DNA from: CAWANF01 sp963783355
Lineage (GTDB): Bacteria; Bacteroidota; Rhodothermia; Balneolales; DATFMH01
Direction: 5' to 3'
NCBI GenBank assembly: GCA_963783355.1
Contig: CAWANF010000005.1
Location: forward strand, 310,001 to 374,000
Length of the DNA: 64,000 nucleotides
This document shows, piece after piece, positions 63,839-64,000 of this stretch. Numbering within the stretch: position 1 is the first letter of the stretch; the number at the start of each line of letters is the position of its first letter. The notes beneath the pieces were generated by a model. That model was given only the letters and a program-made list of their open reading frames with translations. It ran no database searches and was not told the origin of the DNA. A program made the position numbers and the translations under genes.

Positions 63839-64000
63839 ATCCCAATTCGGGCCTTTCTTCCTTTTTATTAACAAGTTATATCCATATTTAGATTGATTTT
63901 TTGTTGGTAATATCATACTGTAAAACTATATACTTGTCAGATTCTGGATAGGGTTTTACCCTTTCAGATTCTGAAACCTGTCGTTTTTAGTCGAAACATC

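Noticed and set aside
1..64000. tRNA, rRNA or prophage modules
   Set aside because: I read for conserved tRNA T-loop/anticodon patterns, rRNA blocks and phage structural genes and recognised none; a dedicated scan could still find a tRNA I missed.

Overview
The window looks like a chromosomal segment of a free-living bacterium of the Bacteroidota/Chlorobiota/Ignavibacteriota/Calditrichota (FCB) assemblage. The main pointer is the type IX secretion C-terminal domain of the metallopeptidase at 3422..5548 (NPFNPTT ... IYNILGQQVATL ... LSSGTY). Supporting signs are many Sec-signal or lipobox secreted proteins, several starts without a clear Shine-Dalgarno, and LytS/LytTR signalling. Base composition is moderate, with one clearly GC-rich patch inside the 25-32 kb gene array. 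I saw no tRNA, rRNA, CRISPR array, prophage or SusC/SusD pair.

Region 1 (1-7.7 kb): the 3' part of a six-hairpin glycosidase, then a rearranged block bounded by two copies of a 94-bp inverted-repeat (MITE-like) element. The block holds two copies of a TolB-like propeller lipoprotein (one broken), an M36/M4-like secreted metallopeptidase, and an orphan T9SS tail, as expected from an imperfect tandem duplication.

Region 2 (7.7-34.2 kb): a glycan-degradation locus. On the minus strand are a DUF455 ferritin-like protein, a GH38 alpha-mannosidase (MngB-like), and a set of five secreted genes made of two kinds: BNR/VPS10-like propellers and a roughly 620-645-residue family I cannot name. Two propeller/unknown pairs are translationally coupled by ATGA overlaps. 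Two further (alpha/alpha)6 glycosidase-like genes follow, one frameshifted. On the plus strand is a tandem array of four GxGYxYP-family putative glycoside hydrolases, with gene-conversion mosaicism, one copy lacking the family motif, and two copies with C-terminal single-base frameshifts.

Region 3 (34.4-58.1 kb): an accessory and regulatory region. It carries a LytS/LytTR two-component pair, a WYL regulator, a PAS histidine kinase, and many small VOC, DinB, DUF1569, RibD-like and GNAT proteins. An ECF42-type sigma factor is followed by four YCII/DGPF proteins. There is a RAYT transposase with a REP hairpin inside its coding sequence, an RraB-like protein, a Fic AMP-transferase flanked on both sides by the same TTCGACA palindromes, a YjdI/YjdJ pair, and an XdhC/MocA molybdoenzyme-maturation pair.

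Region 4 (58.2-64 kb): three tandem minus-strand copies of a lipoprotein with two DUF5018-like sandwich domains followed by about seven 42-residue BNR-like repeats. The middle copy is broken by many one-base indels and a 3' scrap of a fourth copy lies near the end. Each copy has the same terminator. The second and third share a branched inverted-repeat structure in the upstream region.

Functionally, regions 1-2 suggest a secreted system attacking a mannose-containing or related polysaccharide. Region 3 suggests signal-responsive stress and housekeeping accessory functions. Several single-base frameshifts may be real decay or consensus errors; the sequence alone cannot decide.
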